Below, piece by piece: positions 19,355 to 28,783 of a stretch of 64,000 nt of DNA (positions are counted from its first letter, which is position 1; every line of letters starts with the position of its first letter). The notes under the pieces are model-generated. The model was not told the origin of the DNA, searched no databases, and saw only the letters and a list, made by a program, of their open reading frames with translations. The position numbers were made by a program, and so were the translations under genes. This DNA comes from Phycisphaerales bacterium (GTDB lineage: Bacteria; Planctomycetota; Phycisphaerae; Phycisphaerales; UBA1924): assembly GCA_013360695.1 (NCBI GenBank), contig JABWBC010000002.1, forward strand, positions 23,002 to 87,001, in the 5' to 3' direction.

Positions 19355-21792
19355 ACCCCGAGCGGCTGCGCCGCGTCGAAGAGCTGTACTTTCGGATGCT
19401 CGAGCTCTCGGCGGTAGAGCGTGAGCGGGCGCTGGGTTCGGTGTGCGCCGACGATGCCGGCCTGGCGCGAGAGGTGCGGGTGCTGCTGGCCCACGACACG
19501 CGCGTCGGCGGTTTCCTGGAATCGCCGGCATTGGGAGCAGGCTTCGCCGTTTCTGGCGCCACGACTCCCGACGAGCTGGTCGGGACCGTGGCGGGGCGCT
19601 ATCGGCTCGACGCGCGTCTGGCGAGTGGCGGTATGGGCACGGTGTATCGCGCCACACGCGACGGTGAGTTCACGCAGCATGTCGCGATCAAGGTCGTGAA
19701 GCGGGGCATGGACACCGACGAGATTCTCCGCCGCTTCCGCGCCGAGCGCCAGACCCTGGCCGCACTCAGCCATCCCAACATCGCCGGCGTCATCGACGGC
19801 GGGGCGCTCCCCGACGGCAGGCCGTATCTGGTGATGGAGTTTGTCGACGGCGTACCGATCGATCAATACTGCGATCAGCATTCGTTGAAAATCGAGGAGC
19901 GGCTGGCGATCTTCCGGGTTGTCTGCGACGCGGTGGGATACGCCCACCAGCGTCTGGTGGTGCACCGAGACCTGAAGCCGGCCAACATCCTTGTTACGCC
20001 CGCGGGAATCCCGAAGCTCCTGGACTTTGGAATCGCCAAGGTGCTCTCAAACGCCGACGTTCCGCATACGACGATGACCACGGTGCAGGAGCGGCGGCTG
20101 ACCCCGGAATACGCGAGCCCGGAGCAGATCACCGGGCGGCCGGTGACCACCGCGGCGGATGTGCACTCGCTGGGCGTGATTCTCTATGAGCTGCTCAGCG
20201 GAACGCGCCCCTATCACTTCGAGACACGCACGACGTCTGAGATCGAGCGGGTGATCACCGAGAGCGAGCCGCCGCTCCCGAGCACCGCCGTCGCGCGCGC
20301 TCCGGCTTCACCGACGAACCCGGCGGACGCATCACGCGCCACGGTATCTCCTCCGCCCGGGTTGCTTCGGTCGACCGCGCCCGATCATCTTCGTCGATCG
20401 CTCCGCGGCGATCTCGACACCATCGTCATGACCGCGATGCGCAAGGACCCCCAGAGGCGATATCCGACGGTCGAGCAGCTCGCGGCCGACATCGACCGCT
20501 ACCTCCGAGACCTTCCGATCAGCGCTCGTAAGGACACGCTGAGCTATCGAGTCGCGAAGTTTGTTCGCAGGAACACCGCGGCGACGCTCGTGGCCTCGGT
20601 GGCGGTGCTGGCACTCGCGGCGGTCGTCACGACCGTGTTTTGGCAGGCCCGGATCGCGGCCCGCGAGCGGGATGCTGCTTTCGATGCCCGTGACCAAGCC
20701 GAGGCCATCAACGCGTTCTTGCAGGAGATGCTGCGTTCCGCCGACCCGTCCCGGCACGCGGGCGACGTGAGCGTCCGCGAGTTGCTCGATGAAACCGCCG
20801 GCCGCATCTCGAACGAACTGGCCGATCGCCCCTTGACGCAGGCCTCGATCCGCAACACGCTGGGCGCGACGTATCTCAGCCTCGGGCTGTATGACGAGGC
20901 GGAATCGCATCTTCGTGCGGCGTATCAGCAGCGAGTCTCGCTGCTGGGGGAAGGGCATCACGATGTCGCGGAGAGCAAGCACGATCTGGCCGCACTTCTC
21001 TATGCGAAGGGAAAGTACCCCGAGGCAGAAACATTGCTGCGGGAGGCGATGGAGGTGTTCCGCACGATCCGGGGCGATCACAACGCCGACACGGCCCGGG
21101 TCGCGTCGTCCCTGGGTGCGGTGCTGCGGGCCCAGAACCGCCTCGACGAGGCCGAGCGGTTTCACCGGGAATCGCTGGCCGCGCGCATGAAGATGGGGAA
21201 CCCCGAGTCGCCCGAGGTTGCGGAGAGCCTGAACAACCTGGGCGGCGTGCTCCGCCAACAGGGCAAGCTTTCCGAGGCGGAAGACGCGGTGCGTCGATCG
21301 CTCGAGATACGCCGACATGTGCTGGGAGAGGAGCACCCACTCACCGCGCAGGGGTACGCGAACCTCGCGGTGATGACGTACGCGCTGGGCAAGGCCGATG
21401 AAGCCGAGCGGATGTTCCGGCGCGCTATCGAGATCGAAGAAAAGGTGCTCGCGCCGGACCACCCGGAGCTGGCGACGACGCTCCACAGCCTGAGCTTCGT
21501 GCTCGTGAATCGCAAGGATTACGCCGGCGCGATCCCGCTCATCGAGCGTGCGGTTGTCGCACGCGAGCAGACACTCGGCGCGTCGGACCCTCGGTCCATA
21601 CAGGTCAGACTGTTCCTCGCGTCGACGTTGCGCCTGGCGGGCCGCTTCGGCGAGAGCGAGCGCGTGCTGGGAATGGCGGTTGAGCACGCCAGGGTCGACG
21701 CCGTGCCGCAGGAGCTGCGTGCCAAGCTCGACGAGGAGCTTGAGCTGCTTCGCCGGGCGCGAACGGGATCGCCGCTGGAAGGGTCGAAGTAG
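19351..21792 (+). CDS. Ser/Thr protein kinase with TPR C-terminus
   Basis: ATGA overlap with the sigma gene; LASGGMGTVYRATRDGEFTQHVAIKVVKRGMDTDEILRRF, LVVHRDLKPANILVTPAGIPKLLDFGIAKVL; TM AATLVASVAVLALAAVVTTVF; TPRs such as SLGLYDEAESHLRAAYQQRVSLLGEGH. Confidence 0.93.
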   Translation: MNPERLRRVEELYFRMLELSAVERERALGSVCADDAGLAREVRVLLAHDTRVGGFLESPALGAGFAVSGATTPDELVGTVAGRYRLDARLASGGMGTVYRATRDGEFTQHVAIKVVKRGMDTDEILRRFRAERQTLAALSHPNIAGVIDGGALPDGRPYLVMEFVDGVPIDQYCDQHSLKIEERLAIFRVVCDAVGYAHQRLVVHRDLKPANILVTPAGIPKLLDFGIAKVLSNADVPHTTMTTVQERRLTPEYASPEQITGRPVTTAADVHSLGVILYELLSGTRPYHFETRTTSEIERVITESEPPLPSTAVARAPASPTNPADASRATVSPPPGLLRSTAPDHLRRSLRGDLDTIVMTAMRKDPQRRYPTVEQLAADIDRYLRDLPISARKDTLSYRVAKFVRRNTAATLVASVAVLALAAVVTTVFWQARIAARERDAAFDARDQAEAINAFLQEMLRSADPSRHAGDVSVRELLDETAGRISNELADRPLTQASIRNTLGATYLSLGLYDEAESHLRAAYQQRVSLLGEGHHDVAESKHDLAALLYAKGKYPEAETLLREAMEVFRTIRGDHNADTARVASSLGAVLRAQNRLDEAERFHRESLAARMKMGNPESPEVAESLNNLGGVLRQQGKLSEAEDAVRRSLEIRRHVLGEEHPLTAQGYANLAVMTYALGKADEAERMFRRAIEIEEKVLAPDHPELATTLHSLSFVLVNRKDYAGAIPLIERAVVAREQTLGASDPRSIQVRLFLASTLRLAGRFGESERVLGMAVEHARVDAVPQELRAKLDEELELLRRARTGSPLEGSK

Positions 21793-21868
21793 CGATCGGG
21801 CATGAGGCGCGTCGCACGAGCGTGGCGCGATACTCGCGTTCGTGCATGATCGATTCCGCGCTTCGGAG

Positions 21869-23029
21869 TCAGCACCCCGCATCGAACGCGGACGAAAACG
21901 CGTCGTAGTCGTCGCCATTGACGAACCCATCGTGGTTCATGTCCGCGCCTGGCCATGCCTCGTCGAAATCCTCGGCAAATGCGTCGTAGTCATCGCCGTT
22001 GACGAAGCCGTCTCCGGTGTAGTCGGCGGCGCACATGCCGATCGGCGACAGCAGCACGCCGCCGCGCTGGTTGGTGTTCATCTCCACGCCGGCGATGCTG
22101 ATCTGGCGCCGGTTGTTGATGTGCGACGAGCTGGGGTAGTACCACGCTCCCTGCCCCGGTGCCACCAGCGACGCGATCGCGAAATCGCCCTCGCCCTCGA
22201 GCCGGACCCACGCGGCGTAGGACAGCGAGTAATAGGAGGTCACGTCGTTGTGGTCGTTGATCGCACTGGCGGAGGTGTAGTTGGAGCAGCTTCCGAGGAT
22301 TTCCCACCCCGTGCCGTGGATGTACCGGGCCGGGAAGTTGGCGCACGAGTCCGAGTACGACGTGACGGTCCCCGCGAAGTTTCCCCAGAGGTTGAGCTGC
22401 GCGCCGCCCGCCATCTTCTGGTACGGCGGATCGATGGTCTGGCTCGTCATGGTGTCGAGATCGAGAAGAATGAGTCCCGCGAGCACGACGCGCCGGTCGT
22501 TCACGTCGCCCGCGGCCCCACCCAGCGCGGTCAGATGCACCGCGCCCGCGTCGGTCCACAGCACCCCGCGCGAGTTGCCGAAAATCCCGCCCGAACCGCC
22601 CACGATGTCGCCGACGTTGTTGATGGCGACGGGATACGAGACCGTGTCACCCTGGAGCGGCGAGAGCACCTGCACCACATACCCGCCGCCGACACGGCGC
22701 CACACCACGGGCGTCGTGCTTCCGAGGGTCGGGTGAGACACCATGCTGACGACGCCGACCGCGTCACCGCGGTCGTTGATGTCGTACGCCGCCGACGAGA
22801 CATAGCCACCCGGCATCGGCAGGGCGACTGGCGTGGGACCGCCGAACGAGACGTGTGCGCGCGTCGGGCCCTGTGCGGGAACAATCCAGCCCGCGACGTG
22901 CCCGCGGGCGTTCATGCGAGCGCCCGTAAAGCCCTGCCCGAGAAACCGCAGCTCGTACTGAGGAGGGGTAGCCAAGGCCGAGGTCGCTGCGGCCAGCATC
23001 AGCGTGATTGCGAACGACTTCATGTTCAA
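21869..23029 (-). CDS. Secreted HAF-repeat-like protein with GC-type dockerin
   Basis: Signal peptide MNMKSFAITLMLAAATSALA; C-term CAADYTGDGFVNGDDYDAFAEDFDEAWPGADMNHDGFVNGDDYDAFSSAFDAGC. Confidence 0.85.
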   Translation of the reverse strand: MNMKSFAITLMLAAATSALATPPQYELRFLGQGFTGARMNARGHVAGWIVPAQGPTRAHVSFGGPTPVALPMPGGYVSSAAYDINDRGDAVGVVSMVSHPTLGSTTPVVWRRVGGGYVVQVLSPLQGDTVSYPVAINNVGDIVGGSGGIFGNSRGVLWTDAGAVHLTALGGAAGDVNDRRVVLAGLILLDLDTMTSQTIDPPYQKMAGGAQLNLWGNFAGTVTSYSDSCANFPARYIHGTGWEILGSCSNYTSASAINDHNDVTSYYSLSYAAWVRLEGEGDFAIASLVAPGQGAWYYPSSSHINNRRQISIAGVEMNTNQRGGVLLSPIGMCAADYTGDGFVNGDDYDAFAEDFDEAWPGADMNHDGFVNGDDYDAFSSAFDAGC

Positions 23030-23143
23030 GCTCCGTTCAGGGCGCTGGCGTCGGTCCGACGCCGGCGTTTCTGGTGATGGTCTCGTTCCTGCCCGCGTGG
23101 ACTGTCTTGCCCGAGGATAGCGGTTACAAGCGCTCGTCAGCGC

Positions 23144-24952
23144 CTAGCAGCCAGCGTCGAAGGCCTCGGCGAAGGCGTCGTAATCATCGCCGTTGACAAA
23201 GCCGTCGTGGTTGAAGTCCGCGCCGGGGTCGGCGCTGTCGAAGAGCGTCGCGAAGGCGTCGTAGTCGTCGCCGTTCACGAAGCCGTCGGCGTTGAAATCG
23301 GCGGGGCAGAGCCCGCCACTCTGCACGGCGACACACTCAGAAAACTCGCTGGTACTCCCGCTCGCCTCACGGGTTGCGGTCGCGGCAACATACCAGCCCG
23401 CGGGCGCTTGCGTGGGAAGCAGGGCCGAGAATGATGCATTTCCCGAAAAGTTGGTAGTCGCCAACATGGAACCGAGATAGAGGGCACCTTCGCCATGCCC
23501 CGATGAATCGGGGGAAGGGCTCGCGAAGCACTCGATCTTGAACAGAGCATTGGAATTGCTGTTGAAAGTTCCCTCGATCAACGTGCCGGTGGCGCTGGTG
23601 CTCGCGGAATTCAGCACGGGGAAGTTCTGCAGTCCGTTGCCGCCGGAATCCGGGTCGCCGGCGTCGTTCGGCGTGACGCCGTACTGGAATCCGCTGGTAA
23701 CCAAGTCGATGCCCAGCCCGGCGTTATCGTAGATTGAGTTGCTGGAGATGCGGACACCCTGGAAACCGCCTGCGACAACGATCGCCGCGCCGAGCTGTCC
23801 GGCGATCTCGTTTGCTTCGCCGGGCGCGGGTCCGCCGATGACGATGTTGCTGACGGGACTGGCTTGGTTGACGGTCAGGATGGCGTTGGTGCTGCCCAGC
23901 AGCGGATCGCCATTGGCGTCGAAGCCAAACTTGTTGCCCGTGATGAACACGCCGCTCCCCGCGCCGCTGATCTGGATCGCGTAGCCTACTCGGTACCACG
24001 ATGTGTGCGGAGGGCGCTGCTCGGAAAGTACGCCGGCGATCGTGTTGTTGCGGATAGTGGTGTTGTGGTGTTCGCCATCGAAGTAGATGCCGGACAAAGC
24101 CGCCAGGTGTCCCACGCTCATGCCATCGGAGGTTGTGCCGATCTGGTTGTTCTCTATGATCGTGTCCTGGGCGTCGAAGATCTCGATCGCGAACCCGCCG
24201 GCGCTCCCCTGACTGTTCCATGACCCCATGCCGACGATGCGATTCCGCTCGCCCGGCGTCGGGCCGCCAATGCGGTTGTTGGTCGAGAGCACATTACCGG
24301 ACCAGCGCACGATCCGGATGCGATCAAGGGTGTTTCCGACGATGACATTGTCGCGCGACTGGATGATCTGCACGGTTCCGCCGCCGATGTTCCCTTCGGC
24401 GGGATTGGACCCGCCGATCAGATTGGCGGTGGACTCATAGATGTTGATGCCACAATTGCTGTTTCCTTGGACGAGATTGCCGGAGCCGCCAATGAGCTGG
24501 AACTGGGTGCTGTCAAGGCCGCGCACCGCACCACCGATGTTGTTTGCGATATACGCTCCGTTCCAGATGACGACTTCAGCGCCGCTTGGGTTCGTATCGC
24601 CCGTGAAGTCCGTTTGAGTCGTGCCGTCCACGATCACGGGTTGCGACGTTGTTAGTCCGCCAAAGCAGAACACAACGGCACGACCGGGGTACAACCACTG
24701 GTATTGCCATTGGCCTTGCGGCACATGGAAGGCGATGGTCTGCACCCCGGGCGTGTTGTCGGAGGCGATTCCCGCTTCGCTCAGCGAGACCAACCCATCC
24801 GGTCCCGGAAGGTCGGCGAATGTCTGCCCGCCGCCGAAATCAACGATATCGTCGGCGGTCGTGACGGTGATGGTCTGACCCAGAGCGTGGCCCGCACTGA
24901 GTGCCAACAGCCCCGCGGCAGATGCGACGCGAGCGATTCGATGCCGTGCCAT
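23144..24952 (-). CDS. Secreted right-handed beta-helix protein with GC-type dockerin
   Basis: Signal peptide; TITVTTADDIVDFGGGQTFADLPGPDGLVSLSEAGIASDNTPG (CSLREA-like start); 'DTIIENNQIGTTSDG' repeats; C-term CPADFNADGFVNGDDYDAFATLFDSADPGADFNHDGFVNGDDYDAFAEAFDAGC. Confidence 0.88.
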   Translation of the reverse strand: MARHRIARVASAAGLLALSAGHALGQTITVTTADDIVDFGGGQTFADLPGPDGLVSLSEAGIASDNTPGVQTIAFHVPQGQWQYQWLYPGRAVVFCFGGLTTSQPVIVDGTTQTDFTGDTNPSGAEVVIWNGAYIANNIGGAVRGLDSTQFQLIGGSGNLVQGNSNCGINIYESTANLIGGSNPAEGNIGGGTVQIIQSRDNVIVGNTLDRIRIVRWSGNVLSTNNRIGGPTPGERNRIVGMGSWNSQGSAGGFAIEIFDAQDTIIENNQIGTTSDGMSVGHLAALSGIYFDGEHHNTTIRNNTIAGVLSEQRPPHTSWYRVGYAIQISGAGSGVFITGNKFGFDANGDPLLGSTNAILTVNQASPVSNIVIGGPAPGEANEIAGQLGAAIVVAGGFQGVRISSNSIYDNAGLGIDLVTSGFQYGVTPNDAGDPDSGGNGLQNFPVLNSASTSATGTLIEGTFNSNSNALFKIECFASPSPDSSGHGEGALYLGSMLATTNFSGNASFSALLPTQAPAGWYVAATATREASGSTSEFSECVAVQSGGLCPADFNADGFVNGDDYDAFATLFDSADPGADFNHDGFVNGDDYDAFAEAFDAGC

Positions 24953-25028
24953 GTGATTCCCTTCTTTCGAGTTCAGTCAATCCGCGGGCGGGGCGTTTCG
25001 GCCCCGCGGCGGTGAGAAGTGTCCCCGT

Positions 25029-27251
25029 TCAGCACCCCGCGTCGAAGGCCTCGGCGAAGGCGTCGTAATCATCGCCGTTCACAAAGCCGTCGTGGTTGAA
25101 GTCCGCGCCGGGGTCGGCCTCATCAAAGAGCACCGCGAACTCGTCGTAGTCGTTGCCGTTGACAAAGCCGTCGTGGTTGAAGTCCGCCGGGCATGACGGG
25201 TAGGCCACGGTCAGCACCGCGATGCCGCGCGAGAGGCAGCTCATCCACAACTCATACCCGTCGGCGGTCTCTCGCACTTCCATGTCCGCGATCTGCGTGT
25301 GCGGGAGCCCTCCCCATTGCGCCGCGCCGTCCACGGGACCGGGGAACGTGCCGACCTGACCCGTCGCCGGGTCGTACCAGCACAGCCCGCCGTCGAAGTA
25401 CTGATAGGTGCTGATGTACACCATCCAGACTCGCCCGTCGGGTGTAGTGACAAGGGGCGTGACATATGCGCCCGGGAGCGCCCAGCCGTCCTCAGACTTC
25501 ATCATGGTGTACGCGCCGGTGTCGGCGTCAAGCCGGATGAGCCCGCCGCCCGAGCCGCCCGCGCCGAGCATGACGCTGCACCCCAGCCACACCACGCCGT
25601 CGCGCGCCGGCGCCATGCCCCAGAAGGTGTCGCTCTGGCTGGTGAGTTCGGGGAAGTCGTCGATGGTGCGTGAGAAGCGGTACGTGCCGTCGGTGCGCGC
25701 CATTTCATAGCCCGCGTTGGCCCAGACGGTGCCGGGACGATCGAGGTCGGGGCGCATCGACTGCCCCCACGCCGCGATCTCGTAGTTGGTAAAGCCGCCG
25801 CTCTGGTAAATGCCGAGGCTGAAGTACTCGCCGAGCCCCCACAGACGCCCGAGCGAATCCTCGCCATAAGAAACCACGTCGCTCGAACCTCCGGGCACAT
25901 TCGACCAACTCGTGCCGTTGTACGACTTGGTGCCGTTGAACGTCGGGTTGACGACGACGTTTCCATTCGAGGGTCGAACGCACACGGCCTGGCTGTTGTC
26001 GGTCGGGAAGGGCCAGGACTTGCCCAGGCCGTAGTTGAGGTTGTTGAAGCCGGTCCAGCGCACGCCGTCGAAGTGAACCATGCCGCCCGCGCCGGGGCCG
26101 GCGTTGGCGCAGGCATAGACGCCGCCGTCGGGCGCGAGTGCGATGTCGTTGTTGAAGGAGTCAAACTGGCTCGTGTTGGTCACGCGGTGGCGTTGCCACG
26201 CGCCGGTGGTAGGGTTGCGCTTTGCCGCCCCGCCCACGCCGCTCGCCCACACCGCGCCGGTCGAGTCCATCGCCAGGTCATAGGTCCAGTTGATATTGCC
26301 CCAGTCACCGAGCGAGAGCCACGACGTGCCGTTGTATCGGCGCACCTGCCCGTTGCTGATCGCCAGCGCCTCGCTGGGCCCGGTGACGCGCAGTACTTCA
26401 CCCCCGCCCCCGGGCGGCTGCGGCACGCCGATCCACGTTCCATCGGGGCGTCGACAATCCAGTACCGCGTTGAAGTTGTCGGCGAGCACGCGATAGACCC
26501 ACATGTTTCCGGCCGCGTCGACGCACTTGTTCCCCGGCAGGTTGCGCGGATTACCGCTCGTCGAAGGGATCGTCGTCCACGACTGCGTCGCGCTGTCGTA
26601 GCGATCGGTCGTGCCGATCGAGCCGAGGGAATCGGCCGCCCAGAGGTAGTAGCCGCCGCTCGGCTTGGGCTGGATCGCCAGAACCTCCGGGCGCGACGAG
26701 CCGAGATAGGTCCACATGCCCGTAGAGGGATTGAAACGCATGAGCCCGCCGCCGCCCCACGCCGTCGCGTAGCCGCTGGCCCAGATCGTGCCGTCCGGCG
26801 CGATCTCGATATTCGTCACCCACCCGCCCGGCCAGGGAGAATTGCTCGCGTTGTAGTGTTTCAACGACGAGGGGCCGATGCTGGGATTGAACTTCAGCAC
26901 GCCGCGCCCGGTGCCCATCCACAGGTTGCCCTGCGCGTCCGGCGTGATGTCGCGCACGCGCGTGGTGCCGGTGTCGTTGGGGTGGCCGATCTCGGGGTAA
27001 TCGACGTTGGAAATGTTGAGCCAGCGGTTCTCGGCCTGAATGAACTTCGCCAGCCCGCCCTCCTCAAAGCCCGGGTCATAGCCGCCGATCCACGGGTCGT
27101 TGTCGGTGTCGATCCAGATCGCGTCGCAGTAGTCGCCCTGGATGCCCGTATTGCCGGGGCGGTAGTAGCGCCAGGAATAGGTGGGGTCGGTGGCCACGGC
27201 CGCCGCCGCCAGAAACATCGCTCCCATCGTCGCCGTCGCCCTCGCCGTCAT
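25029..27251 (-). CDS. Secreted beta-propeller (two-component-regulator-propeller-like) protein with GC-type dockerin
   Basis: Repeats 'DAQGNLWMGTGRGVLKFNPS', 'APDGTIWASGYA', 'DSTGAVWASGVGG'; C-term CPADFNHDGFVNGNDYDEFAVLFDEADPGADFNHDGFVNGDDYDAFAEAFDAGC. Full-length paralog of 33732-35951. Confidence 0.88.
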   Translation of the reverse strand: MTARATATMGAMFLAAAAVATDPTYSWRYYRPGNTGIQGDYCDAIWIDTDNDPWIGGYDPGFEEGGLAKFIQAENRWLNISNVDYPEIGHPNDTGTTRVRDITPDAQGNLWMGTGRGVLKFNPSIGPSSLKHYNASNSPWPGGWVTNIEIAPDGTIWASGYATAWGGGGLMRFNPSTGMWTYLGSSRPEVLAIQPKPSGGYYLWAADSLGSIGTTDRYDSATQSWTTIPSTSGNPRNLPGNKCVDAAGNMWVYRVLADNFNAVLDCRRPDGTWIGVPQPPGGGGEVLRVTGPSEALAISNGQVRRYNGTSWLSLGDWGNINWTYDLAMDSTGAVWASGVGGAAKRNPTTGAWQRHRVTNTSQFDSFNNDIALAPDGGVYACANAGPGAGGMVHFDGVRWTGFNNLNYGLGKSWPFPTDNSQAVCVRPSNGNVVVNPTFNGTKSYNGTSWSNVPGGSSDVVSYGEDSLGRLWGLGEYFSLGIYQSGGFTNYEIAAWGQSMRPDLDRPGTVWANAGYEMARTDGTYRFSRTIDDFPELTSQSDTFWGMAPARDGVVWLGCSVMLGAGGSGGGLIRLDADTGAYTMMKSEDGWALPGAYVTPLVTTPDGRVWMVYISTYQYFDGGLCWYDPATGQVGTFPGPVDGAAQWGGLPHTQIADMEVRETADGYELWMSCLSRGIAVLTVAYPSCPADFNHDGFVNGNDYDEFAVLFDEADPGADFNHDGFVNGDDYDAFAEAFDAGC

Positions 27252-27396
27252 GTTTCAGTCTCCCGCCGAATGGTGTCCCCACACCTCCATGCGACGTTCT
27301 GCGGATGAACATGTCATGATTCTTGAAGTCTGCGCCATCGCTTGGAAAGCCATCCAAACCGCGCACGAACATCAGCGATAACCGAGGTCGGTAACG

Positions 27397-27445
27397 AAAA
27401 AACGCCGGCGCCGGACGCGTGTTTCCCGCGCGCCCGACGCCGACG
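27397..27445 (-). terminator. Rho-independent terminator for the gene ending at 27481
   Basis: Minus strand CGTCGGCGTCGGGCGCG / loop / CGCGTCCGGCGCCGGCG (17-bp stem with G:U wobbles) followed by TTTTTT. Confidence 0.85.
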
Positions 27446-27480
27446 ATATGGAAACGAGTTGGTGAACCCCGTCGGTCGCC

Positions 27481-28686
27481 TCAGCACCCGGCGTCGAACG
27501 CCCCGGCGAACTCGTCGTAGTCGTTGCCGTTCACGAAACTGTCGTCATTGAAGTCCGCCGCCGCGTCACCGGCGTCGAAGGCCTCGGCGAATAGATCGTA
27601 ATCATCGCCGTTGACGAAGCCATCCCCGTTGAAATCGGCGCTGCAGCCTGACGAGACGGCAAGTGCGCCACCCACCGAGAACTCCGATCCCGCTTGGGAG
27701 ATGACCAAGCACTCATACACACCCTGGTCCAGAGCCGACACACCGTCGAGACGGAGCAGGGGTGTGCCCGAGCCGGAAATGATCGAGCCCGAAGTTGTCG
27801 CACCGTCGTCCAGCGGCAGTCCGTCGCGGCACCAGCGGAAAATCGCCTCGGGAGGTGAGACCTGACAATCAAACACCGCGCTCGAACCGATTGAAACCTG
27901 TTGGTCGGAGGGCGTCTGAGTAAAGAGCGAGCGCGGTCCGGATCGCACCACGAAATTGTTCGCGACCTGGAACGAGACAATCTCATTCCTTGCCTCCAGC
28001 GCGATAAACCCGAAGCTGGGTGTAAATGGCAACGTGACCTCGGCGATCCAACGAGCGTTGGCGTTGACGGACACCCGGTTCGTCGTGGGGTCGTATGCGA
28101 TACCGATCGGAGTGAATCCACTGAACGCGTTGCCCGACGCGCCCGTGCCCGAGGCCAGCACCCCGTACGGCGCCTTGGCCGTCAGTTGCCAGGCTCCCTC
28201 GCCGTCGTACAAAAGCCAGAACTCTCCGGCGACACCGAGGTTGTCTTGCAGCGGCGTCGCGGCCCTGGTGACTCCAATTGCGATGCCATCGCTCGCGAAG
28301 GAGAAATCGACAACATGCACCGTCGCCGCAAAGGCGCCGGATGGCACGAACGGGACGAAGCAGTCGGCGTGCCCTTCGCCCGCGATGGTGCCGTTGCTGG
28401 AATACGTCTGGTCCTCGGGCCATTCGAACGCGTCCACGGAAGACGCCGCGAAGAACCAACCGTCACCGTCACCGTCCGACGCGGTCCAACGCACCGTTCC
28501 ATCGGCGGGTATCTGCGTCCAGAAATCGTGCAGGTTTGTGTGCACGCCCGCATCACGTTCCCGCCCGTTGCCCTTGGGACGCGGTCCGAGCGTGAACGCG
28601 TCCCGAATCAAAACGTCCACTTGGGCGGAAGCTGGCACGGCGAGCGCGAGGACGGTCAGCAACGCGACGAAAGCCCGACGACGCAT
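27481..28686 (-). CDS. Secreted protein with Ig-like segment and GC-type dockerin
   Basis: Start at MRRRAFVALLTVLALAVPASAQ (28686); Ig-like 'VFDCQVSPPEAIFRWCRDGLPLDDG...DQGVYECLVISQ'; C-term CSADFNGDGFVNGDDYDLFAEAFDAGDAAADFNDDSFVNGNDYDEFAGAFDAGC. Confidence 0.87.
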   Translation of the reverse strand: MRRRAFVALLTVLALAVPASAQVDVLIRDAFTLGPRPKGNGRERDAGVHTNLHDFWTQIPADGTVRWTASDGDGDGWFFAASSVDAFEWPEDQTYSSNGTIAGEGHADCFVPFVPSGAFAATVHVVDFSFASDGIAIGVTRAATPLQDNLGVAGEFWLLYDGEGAWQLTAKAPYGVLASGTGASGNAFSGFTPIGIAYDPTTNRVSVNANARWIAEVTLPFTPSFGFIALEARNEIVSFQVANNFVVRSGPRSLFTQTPSDQQVSIGSSAVFDCQVSPPEAIFRWCRDGLPLDDGATTSGSIISGSGTPLLRLDGVSALDQGVYECLVISQAGSEFSVGGALAVSSGCSADFNGDGFVNGDDYDLFAEAFDAGDAAADFNDDSFVNGNDYDEFAGAFDAGC

Positions 28687-28783
28687 GGTCAACTCCTTCA
28701 CCCGCCGCGGCGATCGTGCCGCGGTGGAATCGTATCCATGCGGCGAACTCAGCGCGGCGTTGTCAAGAATCTGGAGACGCGGC